Positions 37,489-37,709 of a DNA stretch of 37,709 bases are shown here, piece by piece (the stretch's first letter is position 1; each line of letters starts with the position of its first letter). The notes under the pieces are model-generated. The model searched no databases. It saw only the letters and a program-made list of their open reading frames with translations, and was not told where the DNA came from. This DNA comes from Syntrophorhabdales bacterium (GTDB lineage Bacteria; Desulfobacterota; Syntrophorhabdia; Syntrophorhabdales; Syntrophorhabdaceae): positions 1-37,709 of the forward strand of contig JAGPMK010000018.1 of NCBI GenBank assembly GCA_018052995.1. Direction: 5' to 3'. The position numbers and the translations under genes are program-made.

Positions 37489-37677
37489 ATATGTGCGAAC
37501 CTGTAGCTAACATGTTTTTTCAGGGGTTTCGCAAAATTTATAATATGTTGACTTTACAGAATTTTAACTATTGCGCTAACTTGTTCTTTGACAATTGAAT
37601 ATGATTTTGTGTTTGAAAAAAAGATACGCAAAGATACAGTTTTTTTGAGTTTAATTTTATATAGTTAAGAGCAGTAT
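37489..37677 (+). promoter_or_regulatory. CRISPR leader
   Basis: AT-rich, non-coding 189-nt stretch between cas2 and the first repeat. It contains a TATAAT box (37539-37544) and two copies of AAGATAC exactly ten bases apart (37621-37627 and 37631-37637), 41-57 nt from the repeat. This is the zone where array transcription starts and where adaptation proteins recognise the leader. Confidence 0.8.
37517..37544 (+). promoter_or_regulatory. candidate array promoter in the leader
   Basis: TTTTCA (37517-37522), 16 bases, then a perfect TATAAT (37539-37544). The -35 is weak. Start of transcription would fall near 37551, about 125 nt before the first repeat. Confidence 0.35.
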
Positions 37678-37709
37678 GTCGCCCCTCATGCAGGGGCGTG
37701 GATTGAAAC
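37678..37709 (+). CRISPR. first repeat of a type I-C CRISPR array (array continues beyond window)
   Basis: A 32-nt repeat beginning GTCGCCCCTC and ending ATTGAAAC. Arms CGCCCCT (37680-37686) and AGGGGCG (37692-37698) form the short hairpin cut by Cas5c; the 3' part after cleavage gives the crRNA 5' handle. Length, arms and ATTGAAAC end match the standard type I-C repeat. The window ends on the last base of this copy, so spacer number and content are unknown. Confidence 0.93.

Overview
This window comes from a bacterial chromosome, most likely a Gram-negative (diderm), probably anaerobic organism of the broad deltaproteobacterial / Desulfobacterota-Nitrospirota type. That placement is inference from the 23S/5S sequence style, a meso-DAP-type MurE (DNPR motif), an ArnD-like lipid A-pathway deacetylase, an MraZ-headed dcw cluster and a corrinoid-era core-MetE-like enzyme. 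No taxon can be asserted from the sequence alone.

Layout. (1) 1-640: the 3' end of a 23S rRNA gene and a complete 5S gene. (2) 834-6528: cysteine synthase (- strand), then a + strand run of a DUF89 protein, a zinc-finger-less DnaJ, an unrecognised helical protein translationally coupled to it, and groES-groEL behind a good sigma70-type promoter and a degenerate CIRCE operator. (3) 6532-13342: a compact - strand operon, read from right to left: a new 33-codon ORF, uvrC (lacking its C-terminal HhH domain), a core-MetE-like protein, a CHASE2 adenylate cyclase, a zinc alcohol dehydrogenase and an ArnD-like deacetylase. (4) 13470-29437: a nearly canonical dcw cluster, mraZ-rsmH-ftsL-[ftsI slot]-murE-murF-mraY-murD-[ftsW slot]-murG-murC-murB-ddl-ftsQ-ftsA-ftsZ, with a strong promoter and a four-unit 10-bp MraZ box. 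(5) 29498-37709: a complete type I-C CRISPR-Cas operon (cas3-cas5c-cas8c/cas11c-cas7c-cas4-cas1-cas2), its leader and the first repeat, on which the window ends.

The most unusual feature is in the dcw cluster. Every precursor-synthesis gene is present, but both slots for the septal synthase hold altered proteins. The ftsI slot encodes a 303-residue protein with a membrane anchor, a shrunken transpeptidase-like core and one PASTA repeat. It keeps the E-P-G that precedes the catalytic serine, but the SxxK itself reads FFMS, and no KTG is visible. The ftsW slot encodes a 262-residue protein with about ten hydrophobic segments, compatible with a compressed SEDS fold that lacks the conserved catalytic-loop and C-terminal motifs. 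FtsZ of the same cluster has Val in place of the Asn of the T7-loop NxDxxD motif. This looks like a conserved-in-place but catalytically silent FtsW-FtsI pair, with synthesis presumably supplied by another SEDS/PBP pair elsewhere in the genome.

The CRISPR operon begins only 60 bases after ftsZ with no visible terminator between them. It uses CGN arginine codons much more freely than the AGA/AGG-rich host genes, which suggests acquisition. Its cas8c gene contains a very clear internal ribosome-binding site and start for the Cas11c small subunit.
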